A DNA stretch of 11,193 nt, from positions 1 through 11,193 of the forward strand of contig JAABSF010000044.1 in assembly GCA_011390535.1 (NCBI GenBank), written 5' to 3'. The notes under the pieces are model-generated. The model made no database searches, was not told where the DNA came from, and saw nothing but the letters and a program-made list of their open reading frames with translations. Shown here in pieces: positions 1 to 5,535 of this stretch. The stretch is from Deltaproteobacteria bacterium (GTDB lineage: Bacteria > Myxococcota_A > Polyangia > HGW-17 > SLPX01). The position numbers and the translations under genes are program-made. Numbering within the stretch: position 1 is the first letter of the stretch; the number at the start of each line of letters is the position of its first letter.

Positions 1-243
1 TCCGACTCCACAACTTCTTATGGTTCCTACTCGGGCGCCACCCCAAATGAGAAGATCACCTGGGACAAGCTGACAAAAGACACCCCCATGTTTGTAATCG
101 AGTCCGACGCCACCATCGTCGCGCCGCTCATTCTAAGCGCGTTGCTTGAGTGTAAGAAAGACCCCGCTGAAGCGCGTGCGCTGATCGAAAAACACGCTCC
201 ACCACTCGCACCTCCCCGAATAGCTCTTGATCCTGCTGATTAG
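1..243 (+). CDS. 3' end of an unidentified protein (partial)
   Basis: Frame 1 is open from the first base of the window to a TAG stop at 241-243, giving the last 80 residues of a protein whose start lies outside the window. The visible part begins with a Ser/Thr/Gly/Tyr-rich stretch, then a hydrophobic segment (MFVIESDATIVAPLILSALL, about residues 30-49), then a charged helical stretch ending in a proline-rich tail (HAPPLAPPRIALDPAD). Codon use looks like real coding sequence. I do not recognise the family; the hydrophobic segment contains charged residues and is not a convincing membrane helix. The downstream repeat array starts within about 20 bp of the stop, so this gene forms the left border of the repeat-rich accessory strip. 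Confidence 0.6.
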   Translation, partial: SDSTTSYGSYSGATPNEKITWDKLTKDTPMFVIESDATIVAPLILSALLECKKDPAEARALIEKHAPPLAPPRIALDPAD

Positions 244-258
244 ACAAGGATAAACAAT

Positions 259-429
259 AGATAAACAAAGCTCCGTCCCCGAACTTCGTCATTAAACAAA
301 GCTAACCAAAGCTCCGTCCCCCGAGCTTCGTCTCCTGAACTTCTGGCTGCGTCCCCGAGCTTCGTCTCCTGAACTTCTGGCTCCGTCCCCCGAACTTCGT
401 CTCCTGAACTTCTGGCTCCGTCCCCCGGA
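259..429. repeat. GCTCCGTCCCC repeat cluster with three 34-35 bp tandem units
   Basis: Between the upstream stop and the ATPase stop, the motif AAAGCTCCGTCCCC(C)GA occurs at about 267-282 and 308-324. Three tandem units follow at 325-358 (34 bp), 359-393 (35 bp) and 394-428 (35 bp). Each unit reads CTTCGTCTCCTGAACTTCTG followed by GCTCCGTCCCCCG, with few differences. The last unit ends one base before the ATPase stop codon, and its TCCGTCCCCCGGA could form a small stem. The stretch has no coding potential. The same core recurs at 1768-1813, 2951-2966 and 4149-4163, so it is a dispersed REP-like repeat family. Repeats of this kind are often mobilised by RAYT (Y1 REP-type) transposases, but none is encoded here. 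Confidence 0.8.
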
Positions 430-1665
430 TTACTCCTCCCCGAAGCGCTCTTGATTCAACGACCACGGGGTCCATCCGGGACGAGCCTCTACGTTTTTAT
501 CGATCATATAAACCTCATCAGATGTGCATGCCACATAAGCTTTACCAACCATCTCTTTACCGTAAAACGATTCGAAATGACGAATACCCTCGATACTCTT
601 GCGGGAGGGTTTTTCCGCTAGCTTGCATTCGCATGGAATCAGTTTGCCGTTTACTTCGATCACCAGATCCACTTCACGCCCGTCAGGCACGCGCCAATAC
701 CACAAAGAAGCTGATGGTTCGCACCAGTGTTTCCATCTCCACCACTGGACGATCACATGGTTTTCAAAAAAATGCCCTGAGAGACGGCTTGTCCACAATG
801 CCTCCGGGTCACTTATCCCGGTCAAAAAAGCGGCAAGTCCGGTGTCCACGAAATACAACTTCGGAGATTTGACCAAACGTTTTCCGAGAGACCGAAAATA
901 CGGCTCCAGTAAGAATATTTGCCCTGACGCCTGAAGAACGCTGATCCAATTGCGGATGGTCCCGGTTGAAACTCCAACGTCACGTCCCAATTCAGACATG
1001 TTCAATGTTTGTCCTGTTCTGGCAGCGCAGGCTCTCAAAAACCTCTCAAAGTCCCTCAGGCTCCCCACATTCATTAACTGTCGCACATCCCGTTCCAGGT
1101 AAGTGGCTAAATAACTCTGATACCAGTAATCACGCTGAGGTGAAGCATCGTCGTCGGCCCACATGGCGGGAAACCCGCCCTTCCATAAAAAGCGTTTCCA
1201 GTCGTCCTTGCCTGCAACGGTTGCGGATGACGGCAATGCACTACCACCTTTCCAACCGCGCTGCCATTCTTCAGCCGCAAGACTCATCAACGGAATAACG
1301 GCTGCCCTCCCTGCCAGGCTCTCTGTGACCGACTGCATCAAGGGAAAACTCTGCGAACCCGTAATGATAATCTGTCCGTTTTCTTTTCTTTCATCCACGT
1401 ATGATTTTATCCATCTCAAAACCTTCGGCGCATACTGCACTTCATCAAGGATCACCGGAGGAGCATGTTTGTTCAAAAACTCACTTGGCCGGGTCTCAGC
1501 CATTTCAGCATTCAGCCCGGAATCCAGGGAAACATAGCGATGATCCGAAAACAATTTCCTGACCAGAGATGTCTTGCCCACCTGCCTCGGACCGGTGAGT
1601 ACAATTACCGGAAAAGACCACGCAACTTCTTGTAATGTTTTTTCTAATATTCTGTTTATCCACAT
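430..1665 (-). CDS. AAA+ ATPase of the AAA_14/DUF4143 family
   Basis: This is a 411-residue cytosolic P-loop ATPase. The N-terminal AAA_14 domain has Walker A GPRQVGKT (25-32), Walker B VILDE (71-75) and a sensor-1-like ITGSQ (101-105). A winged-helix-like middle (about 220-255, MSELGRDVGVSTGTIRNWI) precedes the DUF4143 C-terminal domain. That domain has a PD-(D/E)XK-like signature: D333 in GREVDLVIE, then E346 and K348 in the ECK motif. The length is normal for the family, which is widespread and often horizontally transferred. Its molecular role is poorly defined; it is often annotated simply as an ATP-binding protein. The start is ATG at 1663-1665; upstream, TTGACA lies about 30 bp from the start but there is no clear Shine-Dalgarno. 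The gene is monocistronic, runs opposite to its neighbours and is bracketed by GCTCCGTCCC repeats, which fits a mobile cargo gene. The family call is firm; the nuclease activity is inference. Confidence 0.92.
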   Translation of the reverse strand: MWINRILEKTLQEVAWSFPVIVLTGPRQVGKTSLVRKLFSDHRYVSLDSGLNAEMAETRPSEFLNKHAPPVILDEVQYAPKVLRWIKSYVDERKENGQIIITGSQSFPLMQSVTESLAGRAAVIPLMSLAAEEWQRGWKGGSALPSSATVAGKDDWKRFLWKGGFPAMWADDDASPQRDYWYQSYLATYLERDVRQLMNVGSLRDFERFLRACAARTGQTLNMSELGRDVGVSTGTIRNWISVLQASGQIFLLEPYFRSLGKRLVKSPKLYFVDTGLAAFLTGISDPEALWTSRLSGHFFENHVIVQWWRWKHWCEPSASLWYWRVPDGREVDLVIEVNGKLIPCECKLAEKPSRKSIEGIRHFESFYGKEMVGKAYVACTSDEVYMIDKNVEARPGWTPWSLNQERFGEE

Positions 1666-1673
1666 AATGATTT

Positions 1674-1700
1674 TCTATAACTAGATTATAAAATTGTCAA
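1674..1700 (-). promoter_or_regulatory. Possible promoter of the ATPase gene
   Basis: Read on the minus strand, a consensus TTGACA (plus-strand 1695-1700) is followed after 15 bp by TATAGA (1674-1679), only about 8 bp from the ATG. A perfect TATAAT (1685-1690) also occurs but is too close to this -35 and has no good -35 of its own. The start point would give a very short or absent leader, matching the missing Shine-Dalgarno. This is a weak, pattern-only call. Confidence 0.3.
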
Positions 1701-1767
1701 GTTACTGATATTTTTGGACATTTTTTCCAATGGCGATCAGGTAATTCTCAGGTCCTCGAACTTTCCC

Positions 1768-1813
1768 AAAGCTCCGTCCCTCGGATTAGATAAACAAAGC
1801 TCCGTCCCTCGGA
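1768..1813. repeat. Two direct copies of AAAGCTCCGTCCCTCGG
   Basis: Identical 17 bp copies lie at 1768-1784 and 1797-1813, 29 bp apart. Each contains the small inverted core TCCG-TCCCT-CGGA. The second copy and its left flank (1788-1808) match 259-279 over 21 bp, on the other side of the ATPase gene and in the same orientation. The right copy runs directly into the amidase-like remnant, which suggests that the repeat unit arrived by insertion or recombination into an older gene. Confidence 0.75.
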
Positions 1814-1968
1814 TAAGCTGGAGTATGGATTCGGTAGGGCCCCTGTGCAGTTCAGCCGAAGATACAGCTTTTCTGTATGAAATTATGCAGGGAGAGGACA
1901 AGGATGATGAAACTACCCGGGGACAGATCCCTGACAAAGAATCCGATAGTTTCCATCGTCCACATTGA
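1807..1968 (+). pseudogene. Remnant of an amidase / GatA-family gene
   Basis: One plus-strand frame encodes ISWSMDSVGPLCSSAEDTAF followed by LYEIMQGEDKDDETT, ending at a stop at 1966-1968. This closely resembles the conserved amidase-signature-family block (typically SLDxxGPxxRTVEDAAxLLexIaGxDPxDxTS) found after the catalytic Ser-cisSer-Lys region in GatA and related amidases. Only about 35 recognisable residues remain out of a normal 450-500. The catalytic lysine and serines are absent, and the sequence upstream is the GCTCCGTCCCT repeat. An open frame with an ATG at 1714 runs through the repeat into the block, but the repeat-encoded part does not look like protein. I therefore call it a decayed fragment rather than a gene. 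The family match is from memory of the motif. Confidence 0.55.
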
Positions 1969-1987
1969 AACGTCTAGACTCTTTTTG

Positions 1988-2013
1988 TTGACTAAGTCTA
2001 TGAACTAAGTCAA
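1988..2013. promoter_or_regulatory. Operator/promoter-like repeat before the Phd/VapC-like pair
   Basis: The sequence TTGACTAAGTC-TATGA-ACTAAGTCAA holds a direct repeat ACTAAGTC (1991-1998 and 2004-2011, 13 bp apart) within an inverted repeat TTGACT/AGTCAA (1988-1993 and 2008-2013). TTGACT also resembles a -35 box, with AT-rich AATATT about 18 bp downstream as a possible -10. Type II antitoxins of the Phd/YefM class usually repress their own promoter by binding such short repeats, so this is a natural autoregulatory site. The location fits; binding is inferred. Confidence 0.45.
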
Positions 2014-2022
2014 TATTGATAT

Positions 2023-2253
2023 ATGAAAACAGTAACTATCCACGAAGCAAAAACCCATCTCTCGCGGTTAATACGAGAAGCCCTAACCGGAGAGGAGATA
2101 ATAATAGCAAAGGGGAAAGAGCCTCTGGTGCGATTATCGCCATTGGAAGAGAAACACAAGGATCGGCAATTCGGTTGCGCCGAAGGAATTGTGGAGTATA
2201 TGGCGGAGGATTTCAATGAACCTCTGGACGATTTTAAGGAATACATGAAATGA
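2023..2253 (+). CDS. Phd/YefM-family antitoxin
   Basis: This 76-residue protein begins MKTVTIHEAKTHLSRLIREA, the typical N-terminal DNA-binding half of Phd/YefM antitoxins (beta strand, then the EAKTHLSRL helix). GEEIIIAKGKEPLVRLSPL (23-41) completes the fold. The acidic C-terminal tail (about 45-76) is the part expected to wrap around and block the toxin. It is the first gene of a two-gene operon: its TGA overlaps the toxin ATG in ATGA (2250-2253), so the two are probably translationally coupled. The start is ATG at 2023. No Shine-Dalgarno is visible, only AT-rich sequence, so a very short leader is possible. The repeat at 1988-2013 is the likely autoregulatory site. The family call is confident; the pairing is supported by the overlap. 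Confidence 0.9.
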   Translation: MKTVTIHEAKTHLSRLIREALTGEEIIIAKGKEPLVRLSPLEEKHKDRQFGCAEGIVEYMAEDFNEPLDDFKEYMK

Positions 2254-2636
2254 ACATACTCTTGGACACTCATATTTTCCTTTGGTTCATTCAGGGAGAT
2301 TTCAGGCTGAAAGAAGCCCTGCGGAATGAGATTGAGAACAGAAAAAATACTGTTGTCTTCAGTGCCGCCGGCTACTGGGAAATTTGCATAAAACTTTCTA
2401 TCGGACAATTAAAACTGGCTAAAGACTGGCGGAAAACGGTGGATTCTAAACTCGCGGAGAACAACATTATCTGGCTGGAAATTAGAAAAGAACACATGGC
2501 ACAAACCGTTGAGTTGCCCTGGCATCATCGGGATCCTTTCGATCGCCTCCTTATTGCCCAGGCCCTGGCTGAGGATTTCCGGCTCTGTTCTCAAGATCCG
2601 TCATTCTCCTCATACGATGTAAACCTGCTTTCATAA
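2250..2636 (+). CDS. vapC: VapC-like PIN-domain toxin
   Basis: This 128-residue PIN-domain protein is the toxin of a type II toxin-antitoxin pair. VapC-type toxins are Mg2+-dependent ribonucleases that cut RNA, commonly tRNA or rRNA. The acidic active-site residues are all present: D6 in LLDTH, E44 in YWEI, D95 and D98 in HHRDPFDRLLIAQA, and D116 in CSQDPSF. The HHRDPFDRLLIAQA block and the length are typical of the VapC subgroup that pairs with Phd/YefM antitoxins. The gene overlaps the antitoxin by 4 bp. Nothing suggests inactivation, so the pair is probably functional. The target RNA cannot be read from the sequence. Confidence 0.92.
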   Translation: MNILLDTHIFLWFIQGDFRLKEALRNEIENRKNTVVFSAAGYWEICIKLSIGQLKLAKDWRKTVDSKLAENNIIWLEIRKEHMAQTVELPWHHRDPFDRLLIAQALAEDFRLCSQDPSFSSYDVNLLS

Positions 2637-3136
2637 ATACAAGAGGAGAGAAAAGGCGCAGAGAAGTTGGGATAGGTAGAAACGAAATGCTACGGTAGAA
2701 GCCAAAAATGAACAAATTTGGAGGACGAAGTGTAGAAAAAGCGCACACGACGACGACACGCGATCAGCCGCGACTCTCTCTAAGGACAGTTCGGCTAATG
2801 CGTCTGGTCGAACAGGTTGCTGTCAACAGGTTGCCGTCAAATGTTCGGTCACTTTTTCGATGTAGTCTCTCAGCGAAGTGCATTTCGATCTGAAGGGGAG
2901 CTCGTGCGGGAGCTTTGGTGGCGGGGGTTCGGTGGGTAGAGCGAGGCAAACAGAGCTCCGTCCCCAAGTTTTTCCTCAATCTGCTTGGAGCTTCCGTGTT
3001 TTTCCAACCGCAGCACACGAAATCCCTATAGATGTAAACTAATAAAATATGCTATGTTTATTTATAGATAAAATGAATGATTCTGGCACGGTAATCTGAA
3101 AGAAGTCATAGAAATCCTCCTGGAGGATGGAGATCC
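2637..3136. other. Non-coding stretch with repeats and possible gene remnants
   Basis: No convincing gene is seen here. Short open frames on both strands (for example 2708-2893 plus and 2764-3018 minus) have no recognisable motif. A 14 bp tandem pair AACAGGTTGC(T/C)GTC lies at 2811-2838, and a GCTCCGTCCCC copy at about 2951-2966. An AT-rich patch (about 3035-3075) could hold a promoter. From about 3083 one frame reads WHGNLKEVIEILLEDGDPKL and then EAEFVGRL before a TGA at 3168-3170. It looks like a real protein tail but has no start, so it is probably a gene remnant of unknown family. Confidence 0.5.
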
Positions 3137-3241
3137 CAAGCTGGAGGCCGAGTTTGTCGGTAGGCTATGATCAAGCTGGAGGCCGAGTTTGTCGGTAGGC
3201 TATGATCAAGCTGGAGGCCGAGCTCATCGGTAAGGTATGAT
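3137..3241 (+). repeat. Three 35 bp tandem repeats before the MNT/HEPN pair
   Basis: Three 35 bp units beginning CAAGCTGGAGGCCGAG and ending CTATGAT or GTATGAT lie head to tail at 3137-3171, 3172-3206 and 3207-3241. Units 1 and 2 are identical. Unit 3 differs at a few positions (CTCATC for TTTGTC, AAGG for AGGC). The period is not a multiple of three, and each unit contains TGA in the reading frame entering it, so the array is not coding. It ends 19 bp before the nucleotidyltransferase start, placing it in the promoter/leader region of the toxin-antitoxin operon. Confidence 0.85.
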
Positions 3242-3260
3242 TGTTTTTTGAGGCACGACC

Positions 3261-3560
3261 ATGCGTTTGACCCAAAGACAAATCGAGATCATCACCGGGA
3301 CGGTGAAGCGGATCGCCGGTGCGCAGGCCGAAGTGTTTTTGTTCGGTTCTCAATTGGATGAAAATGCTCGGGGGGGGGATGTTGACATATTGATTGAAAC
3401 ACCTCTGCGACTGTCGAGGGTAGCGAAGGCCGGGATACAAATGGAGCTTGAGCGATTACTCGGGCGGCCGGTGGATGTTCTGGTTCACAAACAGGGAACC
3501 ACCCCGACACCGTTTCAGCGGATTGCAAAGGCAAAGAGCTTGCGTTTGGAGGCGGATTAA
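3261..3560 (+). CDS. MNT-type minimal nucleotidyltransferase (MntA-like antitoxin)
   Basis: This 99-residue protein contains the minimal nucleotidyltransferase fold. FLFGSQLDENARGGDVDIL (27-44) supplies the GS-x9-DxD signature (G29 S30, D40, D42) that binds nucleotide and metal. D72 in RPVDVLVHK is the likely third acidic residue. In type VII HEPN/MNT pairs, the MNT protein neutralises its partner by adding AMP groups to a tyrosine of the HEPN RX4HXY motif. That partner is encoded immediately downstream with a one-base overlap (TAATG, 3558-3562). The start is ATG at 3261, preceded by GAGG at 3250-3253. The GGDVD variant with a nine-residue spacer is common in this subfamily. The fold is certain; the antitoxin role follows from the operon. 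Confidence 0.88.
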   Translation: MRLTQRQIEIITGTVKRIAGAQAEVFLFGSQLDENARGGDVDILIETPLRLSRVAKAGIQMELERLLGRPVDVLVHKQGTTPTPFQRIAKAKSLRLEAD

Positions 3561-4105
3561 TGACCGGCGCGAACAATGAACACAACAATAAGCTCGCCGC
3601 AGAGAAACACTACCTCGCAGAATTGCTCGAAGCGATTGAGCGATGTGTTTTTTTTCTGCACGCGTCCTCTGAAAAAATAGACTGGCCGCTCGAGCAAGTT
3701 TATCTGGAGAATCATAGCAGGGACGTAGCATTATTCGAGGCGCTCTCCTCCATCAATGAACGGTTTTCTAAATTACAGGATACCTTGGGAGCGGCGATGC
3801 GACACGCGGCGATTTTGTCCGGTGAGTCAGGAAATCGGTTTCTCAAGATTTTGTCATTTTACGAGAAGGTTGGCGTCATTGAATCGATCGAGTCTTGGCA
3901 ACTTTGTCGTGCGACACGAAACTTCGCTGCTCACGAATATGGTGTCGATTACGGCGTGATTGCAGAAAACTTCAACGCTTTGCATGAGCTGGTGCCGGAA
4001 CTTTACGGAATGGCGGGTCGTTTTGTGCGCTACTGCAAAGATAACCTCCGGGTGGAGCCCACCCGGGATGAGTTTGGGGAAAGTTTTTTGCGGATTACCC
4101 GGTAA
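3560..4105 (+). CDS. HEPN-domain protein, probable type VII toxin (HepT-like)
   Basis: This 181-residue, largely helical protein carries RNFAAHEY at 120-127, the RX4HXY motif (R120, H125, Y127) that defines the HEPN ribonuclease site. Y127 is the expected site of AMP addition by the MNT partner. The start at 3560 overlaps the MNT stop by one base, so the two are translationally coupled. The protein is longer than classic HepT (about 110-140 residues). It has a charged N-terminal helix region (10-65), and its C-terminal region (130-181) continues after the motif, so it belongs to a larger, less studied HEPN branch. The gene is followed by repeat DNA rather than a clear terminator. RNase activity is inferred from the motif; the pairing is well supported. 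Confidence 0.82.
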   Translation: MTGANNEHNNKLAAEKHYLAELLEAIERCVFFLHASSEKIDWPLEQVYLENHSRDVALFEALSSINERFSKLQDTLGAAMRHAAILSGESGNRFLKILSFYEKVGVIESIESWQLCRATRNFAAHEYGVDYGVIAENFNALHELVPELYGMAGRFVRYCKDNLRVEPTRDEFGESFLRITR

Positions 4106-4124
4106 GGATTCCGATTTAAAGGGG

Positions 4125-4195
4125 TCTAAGGAGGCTCGGTCTAAGGAGGCTCCGTCCCCGAAAGAGAAATCAATCAGTATGCTGTCCCCGGAATT
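4125..4195. repeat. 15 bp tandem pair plus GCTCCGTCCCC and CTGTCCCCG motifs
   Basis: Just after the HEPN gene, TCTAAGGAGGCTC(G/C)G is repeated in tandem (4125-4139 and 4140-4154). It runs into GGCTCCGTCCCCGAAAG (about 4149-4165) and then TATGCTGTCCCCGGAATTG (about 4177-4195). The second motif recurs as CTGCTGTCCCCGAATT near 5231-5246. These belong to the dispersed REP-like families of the window. GGGG (4121-4124) and CCCC could pair at the ends, but no T-run follows, so this is not a standard terminator. Confidence 0.6.
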
Positions 4196-4287
4196 GAGTA
4201 AAATGTATATTTAACTCGCTGTTTTCGTAATTAACAGATGAAGACTGGACTAATTTTTTTTGTGAATAAGAAAGAAGAGAGAAAAAA

Positions 4288-5163
4288 ATGAACACAAACA
4301 AGACGAATCAACAAAAGCAGTATCCACCTATTTCGCCCATGGCGGTTTGCGCGGTTTTTACCGCACTTTTGATGGTTTTGATGATTTCCTGCGGCTCCAA
4401 TGGTAACAATACGGATCCAACGGATGTCACCCTTGGAGAGACTACATTCGTAATCGTGGTAAACCCGCTTATCAATGACGTGAACGATGTGTCAGTACCT
4501 CAACCCGGTACACCTGTCGACGGGGTGGCGATCGATGGCGGTTCCAGGTCCTCTACGACAGGGCCTGAGGGCATCGCGGTGCTGGGCTCGGTCGATCACG
4601 GGGCCGTTCCATTGAGATTTCGTTTTGATTCCATTGATGAAGATTTAACTCAAAACATCAGTGAGCACGATCTGGTGGAGTTGGCGGTTTCTCTCAGCCC
4701 TGATGGAGCTTTAGAGATGGCCCGGGTTGTCTACGAGTTTGGAGCGGAGGTCGTGGAGCTCAACCAAGATAACACGCTTGATGATGTCAACGACGCTCTG
4801 AGCGCCAGCGACAGAATCGTTCTCTTAACCGATGGAATCTATTCGGGTGACCTGGAACTCTCCGGCAGCAATGTTACTTTGTTCGGAGCGGGAGTTACGG
4901 GCGGACAAGTGACCATAGAAGGCAATGTCACCATATCGGGAAGCGGAAACAGAATTCGCGGCGCTTACATAACGGGCGACCTGGATGTCTCCGGAAGCGA
5001 TGCGGGTGTTTCTTTTTCGGCAATCGACGGATTTTCTTCATTTTCAGGCAGTGATTCGGTTCTTCTCCAAAACACCTTTTGTGGTGATGTGGAGATTTCC
5101 GGCAGCGGCACCCACGTGCTGGGAAACGCGGGCATCGAGCCCATCGAAGCCGTTTGTCCCTGA
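4288..5163 (+). CDS. Lipoprotein with a C-terminal parallel beta-helix
   Basis: This is a 291-residue exported lipoprotein. A hydrophobic signal (19-34) ends in lipobox MISC with the lipidated cysteine at C35 followed by G36. A low-complexity linker (36-50) leads to a predicted beta-sandwich-like region (about 51-115). From about 163, TLDDVNDALSASDRIVLL followed by TDGIYSGDLELSGSN resembles the entry to right-handed parallel beta-helix (pectate-lyase-fold) proteins. SGS turns then recur at 192, 217, 235, 253 and 271, the last four spaced exactly 18 residues apart. C265 and C290 could form a disulfide. No polysaccharide-lyase catalytic residues were recognised, so a binding or structural surface role is more likely than an enzyme. 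The start is ATG at 4288 with a purine-rich AAGAAGAGAG upstream. It appears to be a stand-alone gene. Confidence 0.8.
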   Translation: MNTNKTNQQKQYPPISPMAVCAVFTALLMVLMISCGSNGNNTDPTDVTLGETTFVIVVNPLINDVNDVSVPQPGTPVDGVAIDGGSRSSTTGPEGIAVLGSVDHGAVPLRFRFDSIDEDLTQNISEHDLVELAVSLSPDGALEMARVVYEFGAEVVELNQDNTLDDVNDALSASDRIVLLTDGIYSGDLELSGSNVTLFGAGVTGGQVTIEGNVTISGSGNRIRGAYITGDLDVSGSDAGVSFSAIDGFSSFSGSDSVLLQNTFCGDVEISGSGTHVLGNAGIEPIEAVCP

Positions 5164-5434
5164 AAAACCCAGGGATATTATGACAATTCCAGAAATCCTG
5201 TGAGTATGCTTGTTTCTTTTAAGGCTGAATTCTGCTGTCCCCGAATTTTGCTGTGTTTTCTCCCGCCTGTCTAACGGCCTATTCTGACTGCGTAAAGTGC
5301 TCTTCTGGATGCACTCTTCTCAATGCATCTTTGGTTTTCCAGGGCTGAAAGAAAAGAAAACCTGAGCTCAAAAAAGCTGAAAAACAGGCTGGCGAAGAAC
5401 ACCTTTGTCTATTATAAAAACCGGAAAGCATGAT
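5164..5434. other. Intergenic region before the pilZ gene
   Basis: No gene is seen. The stretch holds a CTGCTGTCCCCGAATT repeat motif (about 5231-5246) and a weak hairpin GATGCA/TGCATC (5308-5313 and 5324-5329). A second inverted repeat is GGTTTTC/GAAAACC (5333-5339 and 5356-5362). Neither is followed by a convincing T-tract, so a terminator for the upstream lipoprotein gene is not established. TATTATAA at about 5409-5416 could be a -10 element for the downstream operon but lacks a good -35. Confidence 0.4.
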
Positions 5435-5524
5435 GAAGATGATAGGAATGAAGATGACAGGAATGAAGTTGATGGGAATGAAGTTGATAGGAATGAAGAT
5501 AAAAGTAGTGAAGATAAAAGTAAT
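5435..5524 (+). repeat. Six 15 bp tandem repeats abutting the pilZ ribosome binding site
   Basis: Six units of exactly 15 bp run from 5435 to 5524, with consensus GAAGATGATAGGAAT. Units 1-4 vary at one or two positions. Units 5 and 6 are a second subtype (GAAGATAAAAGTA(G/A)T). The array ends at the base before GGAG (5525-5528), the pilZ Shine-Dalgarno. Because the period is divisible by three, an upstream frame encodes acidic pentapeptides (EDDRN, EVDGN, EDKSS). That frame stays open from a TTG at 5405 to a TGA at 5534-5536, which overlaps the pilZ ATG. A second frame gives a 38-residue methionine/lysine-rich peptide (5430-5546). Whether either is translated is unknown. Confidence 0.88.
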
Positions 5525-5535
5525 GGAGTATTTTG

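Noticed and set aside
259..429. CRISPR array suggested by evenly spaced repeats
   Set aside because: The 34-35 bp units are head to tail with no unique spacers, and no cas genes are present.
966..1537. Plus-strand frames of 110 and 124 residues within the ATPase gene
   Set aside because: They are antisense shadows of the ATPase, whose Walker motifs and PD-(D/E)XK-like signature clearly fix the coding strand.
2708..2893. 61-residue plus-strand frame after the VapC-like gene
   Set aside because: It has no recognisable motif and contains a 14 bp tandem repeat, and it overlaps an opposite-strand frame; nothing supports expression.
3083..3100. TGGCACGGTAATCTGA, a possible sigma-54 promoter
   Set aside because: The TGGCAC half fits, but the -12 GC element does not match, and no suitable downstream gene starts nearby.
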